From NCBI RefSeq assembly GCF_017357005.1, contig NZ_CP071589.1, positions 1,550,001 through 1,614,000 on the forward strand: a stretch of 64,000 nt of DNA. The letters run 5' to 3'. The notes beneath the pieces were generated by a model that did no database searches, had not been told where the DNA came from, and saw nothing but the letters and a program-made list of their open reading frames with translations. This document shows, piece by piece, positions 49,340 to 59,768 of the stretch. Made by a program: the position numbers and the translations under genes. Within the stretch, counting starts at the first letter, position 1. Each line of letters opens with the position of its first letter. This DNA is from Staphylococcus simiae. GTDB taxonomy: Bacteria; Bacillota; Bacilli; Staphylococcales; Staphylococcaceae.

Positions 49340-50326
49340 TTAATCATTAAATGTACGTTTTTCTATTTTACTTTTAGCTGTTTCTACTTTAGTTGAGTCA
49401 TCTTTGTTTTGTTTAGTTGATGATGTTGTTGTTTTGTTAGTTGTTTGTTTAGTTTTTTTAGGCTTTGCACTTGCTTTAGTTGTTTTTTCTGTTTCTGTTT
49501 TTTTAGAATTCGCTACTTTTGATGTTTTAGGTTTAGTATTTGTAGCCGTTTTTTTAGTTGTTGTTGACTTTTTAGTTGTTGATGTTTGCTTAGTCGTTGA
49601 TTTCTTTTTAGTCGTATTTTGATTATTTGTTGGTGTTTTCTTTGTTGTAGTAGTATCAGTTGTTACTACACCTTTGTCGAATGTTGTTTCTTTTCGTTGT
49701 ACTTTATTTTGCTTTTTCGATGATGTTGCTGTTTGATTACTTTTTTTTGAGGCATTTTTTTTAGTTACTAAATTTGGTACTTCTTTCATTTGTGACTTGG
49801 CAACCGGTTGTTCTTTTAATAGTTTGTCAGTTAATTGACTTTCTTTAGAACCTTTCGTCAATTTAGCACGTTTATTTTTGGCTGCGTTAGCTAATTTTTC
49901 AGCTGAAGAAAACTCAGTTATATGTTGTTCTTGCTTAATATGTTGCTTTTCTTGTGCTTTTTTTGAAGTATCGCTTAAGTTATTAGCTGTTGCTTCTTCT
50001 TCTTTGATTGCTCGTTGTTGTGCTGTCAATTCAGCTTGTTCATTTTGCTTTTTATGTAGTATATTTTCAAATTTATCTTTTACAGATTCTACATTACTTT
50101 CTAATTGTGTTTTTGTTTCTTTAACTTTTTTTGAAATTTCTTGTTCTTTTGCAATAAGTTCATCTGTTTTTTGATAAACTTTATTTTTATAATATAAACC
50201 TAATGCCGAACCTATAATTGCACCTGTTATAAAACTTACTACAAAATCTTTTCTATTTGGTAACTGTATATTTTGATAGCCATGTTTATTTTTTAACACT
50301 CTTTTATTGCACTTTTCTTCAGCCAT
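49340..50326 (-). CDS. YtxH-like membrane-anchored protein with Lys/Thr-rich tail
   Basis: 328 aa from the ATG at 50324-50326 (GGAGGATAT upstream). The frame runs 19 codons further up without support. Residues about 20-45 form a glycine-containing membrane segment (FVVSFITGAIIGSALGLYY), as in YtxH. A coiled coil follows (about 50-150, rich in K, E and Q). The C-terminal 130 residues are almost entirely K, T, S, N and Q in KKxTTT-type repeats, and strongly basic. Function unknown. It is transcribed with the DUF948 gene upstream; the tail may bind nucleic acid or anionic wall polymers (inference). Confidence 0.8.
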   Translation of the reverse strand: MAEEKCNKRVLKNKHGYQNIQLPNRKDFVVSFITGAIIGSALGLYYKNKVYQKTDELIAKEQEISKKVKETKTQLESNVESVKDKFENILHKKQNEQAELTAQQRAIKEEEATANNLSDTSKKAQEKQHIKQEQHITEFSSAEKLANAAKNKRAKLTKGSKESQLTDKLLKEQPVAKSQMKEVPNLVTKKNASKKSNQTATSSKKQNKVQRKETTFDKGVVTTDTTTTKKTPTNNQNTTKKKSTTKQTSTTKKSTTTKKTATNTKPKTSKVANSKKTETEKTTKASAKPKKTKQTTNKTTTSSTKQNKDDSTKVETAKSKIEKRTFND

Positions 50327-50341
50327 AATATATCCTCCTAC

Positions 50342-50388
50342 AACAAATGCACTTAAATAAGTAACATCCTTATTTAAGTGCATTTGTT
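50342..50388 (-). terminator. Perfect 20-bp intercistronic hairpin before the YtxH-like gene
   Basis: Arms 50342-50361 and 50369-50388 are exact complements with a 7-nt loop. In the minus direction the stem ends just before TAGGAGG, the ribosome binding site of the next gene, and there is no T-tract. An attenuating, processing or stabilising role is more likely than simple termination. Confidence 0.65.
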
Positions 50389-50398
50389 TAATTATTAA

Positions 50399-50890
50399 TT
50401 ATTTATCTACACGAGTAGTGTAACTATGATCTGCATCACTAGCTACATTATTTGCTTTGTAGTTTGCACTTCCACGACGGTAGTGTCTATTTTGCCATTT
50501 GTCAGCAATTTCCATTGCTACATTTGACCATTGAACAACTTGTGATATTTTCTCTTCATTTTGTGAGATATTATGCGTAATTGAATTAGTTACACGATCA
50601 ACAGAGTTGTTTAATGTTTGAACTGAATCACCGATACCTTTAACAGCATCTACAACTGAATTCAAACGATCAAGTTTACCTTGGATATCTTCAGTTAAAC
50701 GATTGACTTTATGTAATAAGTCAGTAGTTTCACGAGTAATACCTTGTACTTGTCCTTCAACACCATCAAGTGTTTTTGCGACATAATCTAAGTTTTTCTT
50801 AACAGAAATCAATACAACTACGATACCGATACATAAAATTAAGAATGCTATCGCAGCGATAATTCCAGCAATTGGTAAAATCCAATCCAT
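50399..50890 (-). CDS. DUF948 (YtxG-like) membrane protein
   Basis: 163 aa. One N-terminal membrane segment (about 4-30, LPIAGIIAAIAFLILCIGIVVVLISV) precedes a helical, coiled-coil region with regular hydrophobic spacing (about 35-120). The tail is polar. In Bacillus YtxG and YtxH are encoded together and linked to general stress; the same pairing occurs here. AGGAGGCG precedes the ATG. Biochemical function unknown. Confidence 0.85.
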   Translation of the reverse strand: MDWILPIAGIIAAIAFLILCIGIVVVLISVKKNLDYVAKTLDGVEGQVQGITRETTDLLHKVNRLTEDIQGKLDRLNSVVDAVKGIGDSVQTLNNSVDRVTNSITHNISQNEEKISQVVQWSNVAMEIADKWQNRHYRRGSANYKANNVASDADHSYTTRVDK

Positions 50891-50964
50891 TAAAAACGCC
50901 TCCTAATTAACATATAATGAATGTCATTAATTATAAATACCCATGCAAATCTATTATAAACATA

Positions 50965-52278
50965 TTAAAACTCATTTTTCATACCTATTTTATCTAAATA
51001 TGCTTTTAGTAATTTCTGAATATCACCAGCACCCATAAATAAAATAACAGCATTATCAAATTGCTCTAATACATCAATAGAATTTTCATCAATTAATGAA
51101 GATCCGTCAATCTTATTAATTAAATCTTGTATTGTTAAATCACCTGTATTTTCTCTAATGGAACCAAAAATTTCACATAAAAAGACTTGATCTGCTTTAC
51201 TTAAACTTGAAGCAAATTCATCTAAAAATGCTTGAGTTCTAGAAAATGTATGAGGTTGGAAAACAGCTACAACTTCTTTTTGTGGATATTTTTTTCTTGC
51301 GCTTTCTATTGTAGCACTAATTTCTCTAGGATGGTGTGCATAATCATCAACAATAACTTGATTTAATACTTTTGTTTCGTTAAAGCGACGTTTAACACCA
51401 CCAAATGTTTCTAAAGCTTCTTTAATATTTTCAACATCTAATTTTTCAAGATAGCTTATAGCAATTACAGCTAAAGTATTTAAAATGGTATGATCTCCAA
51501 ATTGTGGTGATAAGAAATGATTATAATATTCACCATTAATATACACATCAAACGACGTACCTTTTTCTGTGATTTCTATATTATCAGCATAAATATCATC
51601 AGATTTGTTAAACCCATAATAATATATTGGGACATCAGCTTCTATTTTACGTAAATAGTCATCATCACCCCAAGCAATAATGCCTTTTTTCACATTATGC
51701 GCCATTTCTTGGAAAGCTTCAAAAACATCGTCAATATCTTTGAAATAATCAGGATGATCAAAATCAATATTAGTCATAATCGCATAATCTGGTTTGTAAC
51801 TTAGAAAATGTCTACGATATTCACATGCTTCAAATGCAAAATAGTCACTTTCAGGTAAGCCCATTCCAGTACCATCACCGATTAAAAATGATGTTTTTTT
51901 ATCTCCATTCATAACATGAGAAAGCAGTCCTGTTGTAGATGTTTTACCATGAGCACCTGTTACTGCAACAGAAGTATATTGATCAATGATATGTCCTAAA
52001 AAGTCATTGTAGCTAATCACATCTAGTTTAAGTTGATGTGCACGCACTACTTCTTCATGATTGTTTGGAAATGCATTCCCTTGGATAACAACCATATCTT
52101 CTTTTATATTATCAGCATCAAATGGTAGTATTTTAATCCCTTTATTTTTAAGAGCTACTTCTGTAAAAACATAATTTTCAATGTCTGACCCCTGAACATC
52201 GTGGCCTAAATCATGCATAATTTGTGCTAATGAACTCATGCCAGAACCTTTAATTCCGACAAAATGATAGTGTGTCAT
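50965..52278 (-). CDS. murC: UDP-N-acetylmuramate-L-alanine ligase
   Basis: 437-aa Mur ligase adding L-Ala to UDP-MurNAc in the cytoplasm. The N-terminal Rossmann motif is [16 protein letters not shown]. The ATP loop is [13 protein letters not shown] (105-117). [31 protein letters not shown] and [14 protein letters not shown] are the other Mur signatures. AGGAGT precedes the ATG. It follows sftA by 22 bp, so division-linked chromosome transport and wall precursor synthesis are cotranscribed. Confidence 0.96.
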   Translation of the reverse strand: MTHYHFVGIKGSGMSSLAQIMHDLGHDVQGSDIENYVFTEVALKNKGIKILPFDADNIKEDMVVIQGNAFPNNHEEVVRAHQLKLDVISYNDFLGHIIDQYTSVAVTGAHGKTSTTGLLSHVMNGDKKTSFLIGDGTGMGLPESDYFAFEACEYRRHFLSYKPDYAIMTNIDFDHPDYFKDIDDVFEAFQEMAHNVKKGIIAWGDDDYLRKIEADVPIYYYGFNKSDDIYADNIEITEKGTSFDVYINGEYYNHFLSPQFGDHTILNTLAVIAISYLEKLDVENIKEALETFGGVKRRFNETKVLNQVIVDDYAHHPREISATIESARKKYPQKEVVAVFQPHTFSRTQAFLDEFASSLSKADQVFLCEIFGSIRENTGDLTIQDLINKIDGSSLIDENSIDVLEQFDNAVILFMGAGDIQKLLKAYLDKIGMKNEF

Positions 52279-52300
52279 TATATAAAACTCCTTACTAAAA

Positions 52301-55300
52301 TTATTCGTTATTTAAATCTGCTTCTGTAATATAAACATCTCTAGGTTTTGATCCATTAGCGCCTGAAACGTAACCAAGCTGTTCTAGTTGGTCTATGATT
52401 CTTGCTGCTCTGTTATAGCCTATTTGGAAATGTCTTTGAATTAACGATGTTGAAATATGTCCTTCTCTAACTATAAACTCACAAACATCATCAAATAACT
52501 CATCTTGTGCTTGTGTTTCTGTTTTTTTCAATAATTCTTTTTCCTCAAATAAATAATCTGGTTCTCTTTGTTGTTTAATAAAGTCAACAACATCATCAAT
52601 TTCGTCATCAGAAACAAAAGTTCCCTGAACTCTAATTGGTTTGTTCATACCGCTTCCAAGATATAACATATCGCCATATCCTAACAAGCGTTCTGCTCCG
52701 CCACTATCTAAAATAGTTCTTGAATCTACACTAGATGATACCATAAATGCAATTCTAGTAGGAATATTGGCTTTTATCAATCCAGTAATTACATTTACAG
52801 ATGGTCTTTGTGTTGCAACTAACATATGAATACCACAAGCACGTGCTTTTTGAGCAATTCTTGCAATAGATTGTTCAACTTCTTGTGGTGCCATCATCAT
52901 TAAATCAGCTAACTCATCAATAACTATAACAATTTTTGGCATTCTTTCATCATAAGGTGCTTTCTTATTAAAGGCAGTGATGTTTCTTACATGATAATGT
53001 GCAAATAATTTATAACGTCTTTCCATTTCTTCAACTGCCCATTTCAAACTTTGAGTTGCCGCTTTGACATCAGTTATAACTGGAGACACCAAATGAGGTA
53101 AGCCATTATAAGGAGCCAATTCTACCATTTTAGGATCAATCAGTAATAAACGTAATTCTTCAGGATGATTTTTATATAATAATGACATCAAAATACTATT
53201 TATGCACACAGATTTACCTGAGCCAGTCGCACCAGCAATGAGCGCATGTGGTGTTTTAGCAATATCCATTAACAATGGTTCATTATTAATTCTATAGCCC
53301 ATTGCAACTGTCAATTTAGACTCTGCATTTTTAAAACTAGCTGTTTCAATAATTGATCGTAAATTGACTTTAGTTGGATTTTGGTTTGGAACTTCTATAC
53401 CTACTCTACTTGTACCTGGAATTGGTGCTTCAATACGTATATCTTTAGCAGCTAATGCCATTTTTATATCATCTTGCAATGCTGTAATTCTAGATACTTT
53501 CACACCTTTTTCAACTGATAATTCGAAACGTGTTACACTTGGACCTTCAGTCACATCTTGTACTTCTGCAGGAACATTAAAATAGTATAAGGCATCGTTT
53601 AACTCTTGTTTCTTTTCATCTATCCATGTTTCATTAGGTTCTAACACTTTTGGTTCTTCTAATAAATCTACACTTGGTAATTTTATATTAGGACCTTTAC
53701 GAATTGTCACTTTGTTATCACTGTTATTTGTTTGTTGTGCTGTATTTTGTTGTGATATTGACTGAGTATTAGTATTATTTACTGTCACGTTATTAGTAAT
53801 ATCACTTACTGCTTTACTATTGTCATCATGTGTTGATGTTGGTTTATGACTCTCATCATTCATATTATCATCATTAGTATGTTGTGTATTAGTAACATTT
53901 TCTTGCTGTTGTTCTGCATCCTGTTGTAGACTTGCTGACTCTATTTCAGACTGTTCATGTATGTTATTTTTTTCTAACTCATCGCTTGAATTAGATATAA
54001 TATCAACTGAAGATTCACTACTATTATTGTCATTAGTCGTTGTTGTCATATTACTGTCACTTTGATGTTCATCCGTTGATATATTAGCTGACTGTTTATT
54101 ATTAGAGCGTTGTACCGGCTTTAGTTCTGGTACTCTAACTTGGCTATGTTTCTTTTTATCCATCATCCGTTTTTTGTCTGATGGCGTCATGACAACATTG
54201 AAAGGTCGTTTAGTAGTAATGTCTGTTGTTTTTTTAGCATCCTGACTTGTGTTTTCTACCTTTTGAGATTGTTGTTCTTCGTTTAGTTGACCACTTGTTG
54301 CTCGAGATTCACTACTATCAGATAACATACTTTGTTGCTTATTTTTAAATTCAGAAGTCGTGTCTGTCGCAGTATTATTTTTGTCATTGACCTCATTTGA
54401 AGCTGATTGTTTATGACGTTTTGCGAATTCAATTTCATTATCAATCGTTTTATCAATATTATTAATATTGTGGTGATTGTTTGGTTGTTTCGTTGAATTT
54501 TCATCTTGTTCATCTTTGCTATTGCTTTCAATTGGGTTAGCAGTATTACTATCTTGATCATGTTGTGTCTCTGTTAGCTGTTCGCCATCAAGCTGTTGAT
54601 GATTTAATTCATAATAATCTGCATCATCGACATCTTCAGTGTCATGATGTTCATTGTCGTCTTTAGCTTTAGAATCATTTTTAGATGTAGTTAAAATTTC
54701 ACTATGCTTATTAACATCTTTACCTTGTTGTTCAGTATTCACTTTAGACGTTTCATCAATATCTTTGACAGTCACATCTTCATCATTAAGTTGCTGTTTA
54801 TTATTAAGATGTACGTCAGTTAATGAAACTTCTTCATAATCATAGTTTGGATTTTCATCTAATTGTTCATCATTATGTTCTTTATTGTTATTTGTATCTA
54901 ATGCTGTTGCTTCATCTGAAGAAGGTTGATTATCATCATCATCGATAGAAGCATCGGCATCTAAAGAACTTTCTCCAATATATTGTTCTGCTTGTCTTGC
55001 ATACATCTCATCAATAGCTTTTTGGATGCTATCTTGTTCATCTTCGCTATGCTGCTCTCTTTTTTGTTGTAATGCCTTTTTGAAACGACGCTTTTGTAAA
55101 ATTTTTCGTTCTCTTTCGCGTCTAATTTCTTCTACTATTTGTGATGCATAAATATTTTCAATATTAATTGTGTTATCAACTTTTGAATAATTAGGCGTCT
55201 CTTTAATCGAAGTTTCTTTTTTTGGTTGCTTAATGTCAACTTTAGATTTAACAGCATCGTTACCCAGACTACTATCACTACTTTGTTGGGATGATTCAGT

Positions 55301-55999
55301 TGTCTTTTGTGCTGATATACTTTGTACTGCTTTATCCTCTAGATTTACTGATTCATTACTATTGTCTTGATTTTTTGTTGTAGGAATTCGGCCATTCTCT
55401 AATTTTTTAGGTTTCATTGTTCCAAAAATAGCTGATGGCACTTCTGATGTTCTAAAACTTTCTTTATGATAATTACCAACAGTTGAATCATTCACTTTAG
55501 TAGTCGCTTTAGAGTTACTTTGCTTTTTATTTTCAGATGTTACACCATCGATAGCTGAAATGTATGTACCAATTTTATTGACAAAATAATAGTCATTATC
55601 ATGATTTTTTGAATGTTGTTTACTAGTAGACTGTGAATTAGATCTGCTTCTATTAACTTCTTTGTTACTATCTTCTCTATCTTCTCTTAACTGACTTCTT
55701 CTTCGACGATGTCTTTTATGATTTTGTGCTACGTCGTTATAGAGTTGGTTGTCCTTTCGATAATCAGATATACCTTCAGAAATAGTAGTTTCATCATTGT
55801 CTTGTTGTTCAAAGTTTGAGTTAACATTCATAGGGAATCTAAACTTCCCTCTTGGACGATTATATATATCGTTATTTTGAGGAAGTAATGAGTCATGATG
55901 ATTGTCTTTTTGAAGAGATGATTGTCTTTTCTTTTTTCTATGGATTAGATCATCACTTGAATCATTATCTTCACCGAATAACTTATCAAACCAACTCAT
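52301..55999 (-). CDS. sftA: FtsK/SpoIIIE-family DNA translocase (SftA-like)
   Basis: 1232 aa. No N-terminal membrane segments (starts [15 protein letters not shown]), unlike FtsK and SpoIIIE, which favours SftA. Residues about 60-740 are a low-complexity region rich in D, N, Q, S, E and T. The motor follows: alpha/beta domain (about 790-1100) with Walker [17 protein letters not shown] (about 920-933) and Walker [17 protein letters not shown]-terminal gamma winged helix ([24 protein letters not shown]) reads chromosome polarity signals. It clears DNA from the closing septum. The start has AAGGTAG 7-8 nt upstream. Confidence 0.93.
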   Translation of the reverse strand: MSWFDKLFGEDNDSSDDLIHRKKKRQSSLQKDNHHDSLLPQNNDIYNRPRGKFRFPMNVNSNFEQQDNDETTISEGISDYRKDNQLYNDVAQNHKRHRRRRSQLREDREDSNKEVNRSRSNSQSTSKQHSKNHDNDYYFVNKIGTYISAIDGVTSENKKQSNSKATTKVNDSTVGNYHKESFRTSEVPSAIFGTMKPKKLENGRIPTTKNQDNSNESVNLEDKAVQSISAQKTTESSQQSSDSSLGNDAVKSKVDIKQPKKETSIKETPNYSKVDNTINIENIYASQIVEEIRRERERKILQKRRFKKALQQKREQHSEDEQDSIQKAIDEMYARQAEQYIGESSLDADASIDDDDNQPSSDEATALDTNNNKEHNDEQLDENPNYDYEEVSLTDVHLNNKQQLNDEDVTVKDIDETSKVNTEQQGKDVNKHSEILTTSKNDSKAKDDNEHHDTEDVDDADYYELNHQQLDGEQLTETQHDQDSNTANPIESNSKDEQDENSTKQPNNHHNINNIDKTIDNEIEFAKRHKQSASNEVNDKNNTATDTTSEFKNKQQSMLSDSSESRATSGQLNEEQQSQKVENTSQDAKKTTDITTKRPFNVVMTPSDKKRMMDKKKHSQVRVPELKPVQRSNNKQSANISTDEHQSDSNMTTTTNDNNSSESSVDIISNSSDELEKNNIHEQSEIESASLQQDAEQQQENVTNTQHTNDDNMNDESHKPTSTHDDNSKAVSDITNNVTVNNTNTQSISQQNTAQQTNNSDNKVTIRKGPNIKLPSVDLLEEPKVLEPNETWIDEKKQELNDALYYFNVPAEVQDVTEGPSVTRFELSVEKGVKVSRITALQDDIKMALAAKDIRIEAPIPGTSRVGIEVPNQNPTKVNLRSIIETASFKNAESKLTVAMGYRINNEPLLMDIAKTPHALIAGATGSGKSVCINSILMSLLYKNHPEELRLLLIDPKMVELAPYNGLPHLVSPVITDVKAATQSLKWAVEEMERRYKLFAHYHVRNITAFNKKAPYDERMPKIVIVIDELADLMMMAPQEVEQSIARIAQKARACGIHMLVATQRPSVNVITGLIKANIPTRIAFMVSSSVDSRTILDSGGAERLLGYGDMLYLGSGMNKPIRVQGTFVSDDEIDDVVDFIKQQREPDYLFEEKELLKKTETQAQDELFDDVCEFIVREGHISTSLIQRHFQIGYNRAARIIDQLEQLGYVSGANGSKPRDVYITEADLNNE

Positions 56000-56019
56000 A
56001 TTTCCACTACCTTCCTAAT

Positions 56020-56616
56020 TTATTCAAAAAATGGTTGACCAATATCATAACTATCATTAAGTACCATGATGCCTTTTTCTGCTGGTGCATTTGGTAAATC
56101 TAGTTCTTTCATTGAACAAATCATACCACTTGATGCTACACCACGTAATTCTGCATCTTTGATAACCATACCACTTGGCATTACTGCTCCTACTTTAGCT
56201 ACTACTACTTTCTGTCCAGCTTCTACGTTAGGTGCACCACAAACAATTTGTAATGTATCGTTACCAACATTAACATTTAAGACGCTCAATTTATCTGCGT
56301 CTGGATGTTTATCTTTTGTTTCGACATATCCAACAACAAATTTGGGAGATAAATCAGCATCTAAAGTATAGTCAAAACCAGCTTGAGTAATACTTTGTTG
56401 TAATGCATCAAGTAAGCTTTCATCTAATTTAATATGTCCATTACCATTGATTGTTGTTACTGTTGAAATATCAAATATATTGTAACCAACGACTTTATTG
56501 TCATTTGTAATTTCCACAACGTTTCCTTTTTTGTTATATGCTAATTCTCCGTCTACTGGTTCAATTTGTAAAAATGCAACATCTCCTACAAATTGTGGAT
56601 TATAAAATAAATTCAT
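56020..56616 (-). CDS. ytpR: YtpR-like tRNA-binding-domain protein
   Basis: 198 aa. The C-terminal half is an OB-fold of the Trbp111/PheT-N type (about 92-197: FVVGYVETKDKHPDADKLSVLNVNVG, QIVCGAPNVEAGQKVVVAKVGA). The N-terminal half is a DUF4479-type domain. Structure-specific tRNA binding is expected; the physiological role is unknown. It is not a fragment of PheT, since it has its own start with AAGGAGT and conserved length. Transcribed with DUF1444 and sftA. Confidence 0.9.
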   Translation of the reverse strand: MNLFYNPQFVGDVAFLQIEPVDGELAYNKKGNVVEITNDNKVVGYNIFDISTVTTINGNGHIKLDESLLDALQQSITQAGFDYTLDADLSPKFVVGYVETKDKHPDADKLSVLNVNVGNDTLQIVCGAPNVEAGQKVVVAKVGAVMPSGMVIKDAELRGVASSGMICSMKELDLPNAPAEKGIMVLNDSYDIGQPFFE

Positions 56617-56634
56617 AATGTATGTACTCCTTAT

Positions 56635-57501
56635 TTAATCTTGTTTGTTATTATTATTAAATTTTTGTCTATTGGCTTCTAATCTTTGTATAACGTTAGG
56701 ATCTCTTTTTTGTTTGTTATTCTTACCAAGTATAAATATGGGTTCAAGATGGCCTTGTTGATAGCCAAATGATAACGATGTTATTGGTACTAAGCCTTTA
56801 GTGAAAAATTCCATAGTTAAATGTGCCATAACATCATAACCTGTTTTATTGCGTATATCTGCCACAATTAAGACATCTTGGTGAGGTACAGCAACAAGCA
56901 TTTCACCTTGACACTGTTCTTCAAAATCATTTAAAAATGTTGTGTTTAAAATTCTACTAGCATCGTAACCGTCATTCGAATTGATGAAGTAAAAAAGGTT
57001 TCCTTTAACTTCATCAGTTGAATAGTTATTTGGTAATTTTCTAACATTAAATAACGAAATTTCTTTAACTTGTTGAGCAGATAGATTTAATTCTTTTAAC
57101 ATACTTTCATCTATTAAACGATAGGATTTACCTAAATCCACAGCGTAATAGATGTTAGTTTCTGCCGTATGTTCATCATAAACGAATTGATGTCCTTCTT
57201 TCGTTTGTTTATCAAAACTTGTCGCTCTGATAACTGGCATGATTTTTGAAGAATCAATTCCTGATAATTGTTGATCTTGCATTTGTGCAATGGCTTCTTC
57301 AACATAATAGACAATTTCATCTACAATTTTTTCTTTTTGAACTTCATATTTTGCCACAATAGCATTTAATTTGACTGTAATTCCTTTATTATTGTCAACT
57401 CTATAAATACGTAAAGTTTCTTCTTCACGATTAAATTTAAATTCAACATCTAAGTGCTTTAAACGTTGTTTGATTTTATCTCTCATTTGAAAGGTATTCA
57501 T
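56635..57501 (-). CDS. DUF1444 family protein
   Basis: 288 aa from the ATG at 57499-57501 (AGGAG 8 nt upstream). A GTG at 57510 overlaps that site. A predicted soluble cytosolic protein of a Firmicute family without assigned biochemistry (YtpQ in Bacillus). The N-terminal [23 protein letters not shown] is characteristic and the C-terminus is polar (KFNNNNKQD). Gene neighbours (thioredoxin-like upstream, ytpR downstream) match the Bacillus ytpPQR order. Confidence 0.85.
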   Translation of the reverse strand: MNTFQMRDKIKQRLKHLDVEFKFNREEETLRIYRVDNNKGITVKLNAIVAKYEVQKEKIVDEIVYYVEEAIAQMQDQQLSGIDSSKIMPVIRATSFDKQTKEGHQFVYDEHTAETNIYYAVDLGKSYRLIDESMLKELNLSAQQVKEISLFNVRKLPNNYSTDEVKGNLFYFINSNDGYDASRILNTTFLNDFEEQCQGEMLVAVPHQDVLIVADIRNKTGYDVMAHLTMEFFTKGLVPITSLSFGYQQGHLEPIFILGKNNKQKRDPNVIQRLEANRQKFNNNNKQD

Positions 57502-57566
57502 GTATAACACTCCTAATTTCGCACCTTTTAATAGTTTACAATAAAATAAGTCACAGTAACAGAGAA

Positions 57567-57586
57567 AAACGAGATTGCTCTCGTTT
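57567..57586 (-). terminator. Terminator after the thioredoxin-like gene
   Basis: AAACGAGA (57567-57574) pairs with TCTCGTTT (57579-57586) over a TTGC loop. TTCTCTGTT follows in the minus direction. It may be partial, since the ytpQR genes continue on this strand. Confidence 0.7.
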
Positions 57587-57600
57587 CTTAACTGTATAAT

Positions 57601-57912
57601 TTATACATATTGCGCTAAAAAATTATCAATTTGTTCTATAGATTTTCGTTCTTTACCAATGTAACTGCCAACTAATTGTCCATTTTTAAATACTAAAAAA
57701 CTTGGGATACCCATAATTCCATTATCTATACATATATCCATGAATTGATCTCTATCGACAGAAACAAAATCAAACATAGGATATTTTTGTTCTAATTTAG
57801 GTAAATCTGGTTCTATTACTTTACAATCAGGACACCACCCTGCTGTAAACTCAAATACTGTCGCACCTTGCTTTAATTCTTCAAATTGTTTTGCAGATTC
57901 TAATTGTTTCAT
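57601..57912 (-). CDS. Thioredoxin-like protein (YtpP type)
   Basis: 103-aa single thioredoxin fold with active site WCPDC (W26, C27, C30) in place of WCGPC. The cis-proline lies in GIMGIPSFLVFKNG. Probably a disulfide reductase or bacillithiol-related redox protein in the cytoplasm; partner unknown. AGGAGTAA precedes the ATG. It sits between the M42 peptidase and DUF1444 genes on one strand. Confidence 0.9.
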   Translation of the reverse strand: MKQLESAKQFEELKQGATVFEFTAGWCPDCKVIEPDLPKLEQKYPMFDFVSVDRDQFMDICIDNGIMGIPSFLVFKNGQLVGSYIGKERKSIEQIDNFLAQYV

Positions 57913-57953
57913 AGTTAAATTACTCCTTTAATAAATATTATTATTGTTATTAC

Positions 57954-59030
57954 TTACTTATATTGCAATGTATAAATTTGGTCATCATCTAAATTTAAAA
58001 GCGCTTGTTGCAATAATTCACGTGCTGAATAGTAATCTCTGATATCGAAAACTGCATCTGTACTATGGATATATCTCGCACATACACCAATAACAGCAGT
58101 TGGTATACCAATATTTGCTTTATGAATTTCTCCACCATCAGTACCACCTGGAGAAATATAATATTGATATTTAATATGATGATGATCGGCCAACTGTAGT
58201 AAATAGTCTCTAAATGTTGGTTTCAAAATCATAGTGCCATCTTTTATGCGAATTAATGTGCCTTGACCTAATTGCCCAGATAATGATTGTGTTGATTTAA
58301 CATCATTTGCTGGTGAACAATCTACAACAAATGCAATATCAGGATCTATTAATTCAGCCGATGCTTTTGCACCTCTTAAGCCAACTTCTTCTTGAACATT
58401 TGCTCCCACATATAAATCAAAATCTAATTCTTTATCATGTAATAATTCTAGTATTTCAATAGCAATGACACAACCGTAACGATTATCCCAAGCTTTGGCA
58501 CTGTAACGATTTTCAGACAGTTGTGTCAATGATGTGTTAGGTACTATCGTATCTCCAATTTCTATTCCTCTACGTCTTATATCTTCTTCGGATTCTGCAC
58601 CTATATCTAACGTTAAATCATGTATTTGGGGTGCGCCTTCTTGACCTGTTCTAAAATGTTTAGGAATGTTAGAAACAACGCCTATAATTTGTTCTCCGTG
58701 ACGATTCTTAACCGTTAATCGTTGTCCTTGCCAAATATCATTAGCAACGCCGCCTAAATTAGTAAATTGCAACATACCATTGTCAGTGATATTTGTAACC
58801 ATAAATCCTATTTCGTCCATATGTGCAGCAATCATCACACGTTTAGCATTGGGTTTCTTAGATTTCTTCACTCCAAAAAATCCACCCATACGATTTTCCA
58901 CAAACTCATCTATATAAGGTTCCATTTGTTGTTTCATATATTCTTTCACATCATTTTCAAAGGCTGGAGCCCCATGCATTTCTGTTAATGATTTTATTCT
59001 GTTCAATGTTGTTTTTTTATCTATGTTCAT
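57954..59030 (-). CDS. M42 family metallopeptidase (glutamyl/deblocking aminopeptidase-like)
   Basis: 358 aa from the ATG at 59028-59030 (AAGGAG 8 nt upstream). A GTG at 59039 overlaps the ribosome binding site. A two-zinc aminopeptidase with ligands in AAHMDEIGFM (H), AWDNRYGCV (D), QEEVGLRG (EE catalytic/ligand), FVVDCSPAND (D) and RYIHSTDAV (H). Family members form large tetrahedral peptidase shells that trim short peptides. The substrate is unknown. Divergent from the small PepSY-like gene. Confidence 0.92.
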   Translation of the reverse strand: MNIDKKTTLNRIKSLTEMHGAPAFENDVKEYMKQQMEPYIDEFVENRMGGFFGVKKSKKPNAKRVMIAAHMDEIGFMVTNITDNGMLQFTNLGGVANDIWQGQRLTVKNRHGEQIIGVVSNIPKHFRTGQEGAPQIHDLTLDIGAESEEDIRRRGIEIGDTIVPNTSLTQLSENRYSAKAWDNRYGCVIAIEILELLHDKELDFDLYVGANVQEEVGLRGAKASAELIDPDIAFVVDCSPANDVKSTQSLSGQLGQGTLIRIKDGTMILKPTFRDYLLQLADHHHIKYQYYISPGGTDGGEIHKANIGIPTAVIGVCARYIHSTDAVFDIRDYYSARELLQQALLNLDDDQIYTLQYK

Positions 59031-59113
59031 AAAACTCACTCCTTAAAAGTTATTATATCATCTTCAATATGGTAAACTAAAAATATGAATTTTTAATTAA
59101 GGGAGCATAAGTG

Positions 59114-59425
59114 ATGACAAAAGCAAAATACATAATTCCAACAATAATTACGCTGTTAGTCATAATTATTTCAACTGTCTCAATTATACAATTAATCAAC
59201 CGTAAACGTTATAATCCCGTTAAAGTACTAAACGAAGTAAAATCTTATTTTATGAATGTAACTGGATCTTATATTGTTTATGAACCATTCGTTCATCCAG
59301 AAACTGATAAATATCGTTTAGTGTATCAAGGTGGTATTACAACTATCAAAAATGGCAATCCTATTCATTATGACTTTTATGCAGATGCCTATACTGGAGA
59401 AGTTATCAATATTGTTGAATGTTAA
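59114..59425 (+). CDS. Small membrane-anchored PepSY-like protein
   Basis: 103 aa from the ATG at 59114, 8 nt after GGGAG. A GTG lies one codon earlier. One N-terminal membrane segment (about 8-30, IIPTIITLLVIIISTVSIIQLI), then an external domain of about 70 residues. It ends YDFYADAYTGEVINIVEC, similar to a PepSY repeat (D-X2-TGEV-X-N). PepSY domains often inhibit peptidases, so a link to the adjacent M42 gene is tempting but unsupported. Homologous small proteins occur at this locus in other staphylococci. Confidence 0.75.
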   Translation: MTKAKYIIPTIITLLVIIISTVSIIQLINRKRYNPVKVLNEVKSYFMNVTGSYIVYEPFVHPETDKYRLVYQGGITTIKNGNPIHYDFYADAYTGEVINIVEC

Positions 59426-59686
59426 TATTTAGTGTTCAAGTGTTTAAAGCGTTAAGTTCAACCAAGGGGAAGCATAATATTTAAAAGTTTATTGTCAAAC
59501 CGTTACACAAACGATGACATAAGTTCACAATGGTGAAGATAGCTATATAAGATAGTGCTTAATAAGCATACAGTAATACGTTTATCTTTATGTTCGCTTA
59601 TGTTTGAAAGTGTAAAATAACTTTCCAAATCTAGTACTTAGTTCATAAAGAATGACAAAACATATCTTCTTATAATTACTCAAATT
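59426..59686. other. Unassigned intergenic DNA upstream of a strong terminator
   Basis: No ORF longer than about 30 codons with a ribosome binding site is seen. Sequence is less AT-extreme than nearby gaps and ends at the 59687-59726 terminator, so either the PepSY-like gene has a long 3' UTR or a small RNA is encoded here. Confidence 0.4.
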
Positions 59687-59726
59687 AAAACCGAAGTTTT
59701 CACGATCATGTGAAAGCTTCGGTTTT
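59687..59726. terminator. Bidirectional terminator
   Basis: AAAACCGAAG (59687-59696) pairs with CTTCGGTTTT (59717-59726). The inner TTTCAC/GTGAAA also pairs. It is flanked by A-runs and T-runs and serves the convergent PepSY-like and MBL genes. Confidence 0.9.
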
Positions 59727-59768
59727 TTAATTTTAATATTTTAAAATAACTTGTACGGCAAATACGTT

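Noticed and set aside
49404..50174. Hydrophobic plus-strand ORFs that resemble small membrane proteins
   Set aside because: They are antisense shadows of the Lys/Thr-rich gene: AAA/ACA codons read on the other strand give Phe/Val/Cys runs.
56020..56616. Truncated pheT (phenylalanyl-tRNA synthetase beta)
   Set aside because: The tRNA-binding fold is shared, but length, own ribosome binding site and operon position match the stand-alone YtpR family.
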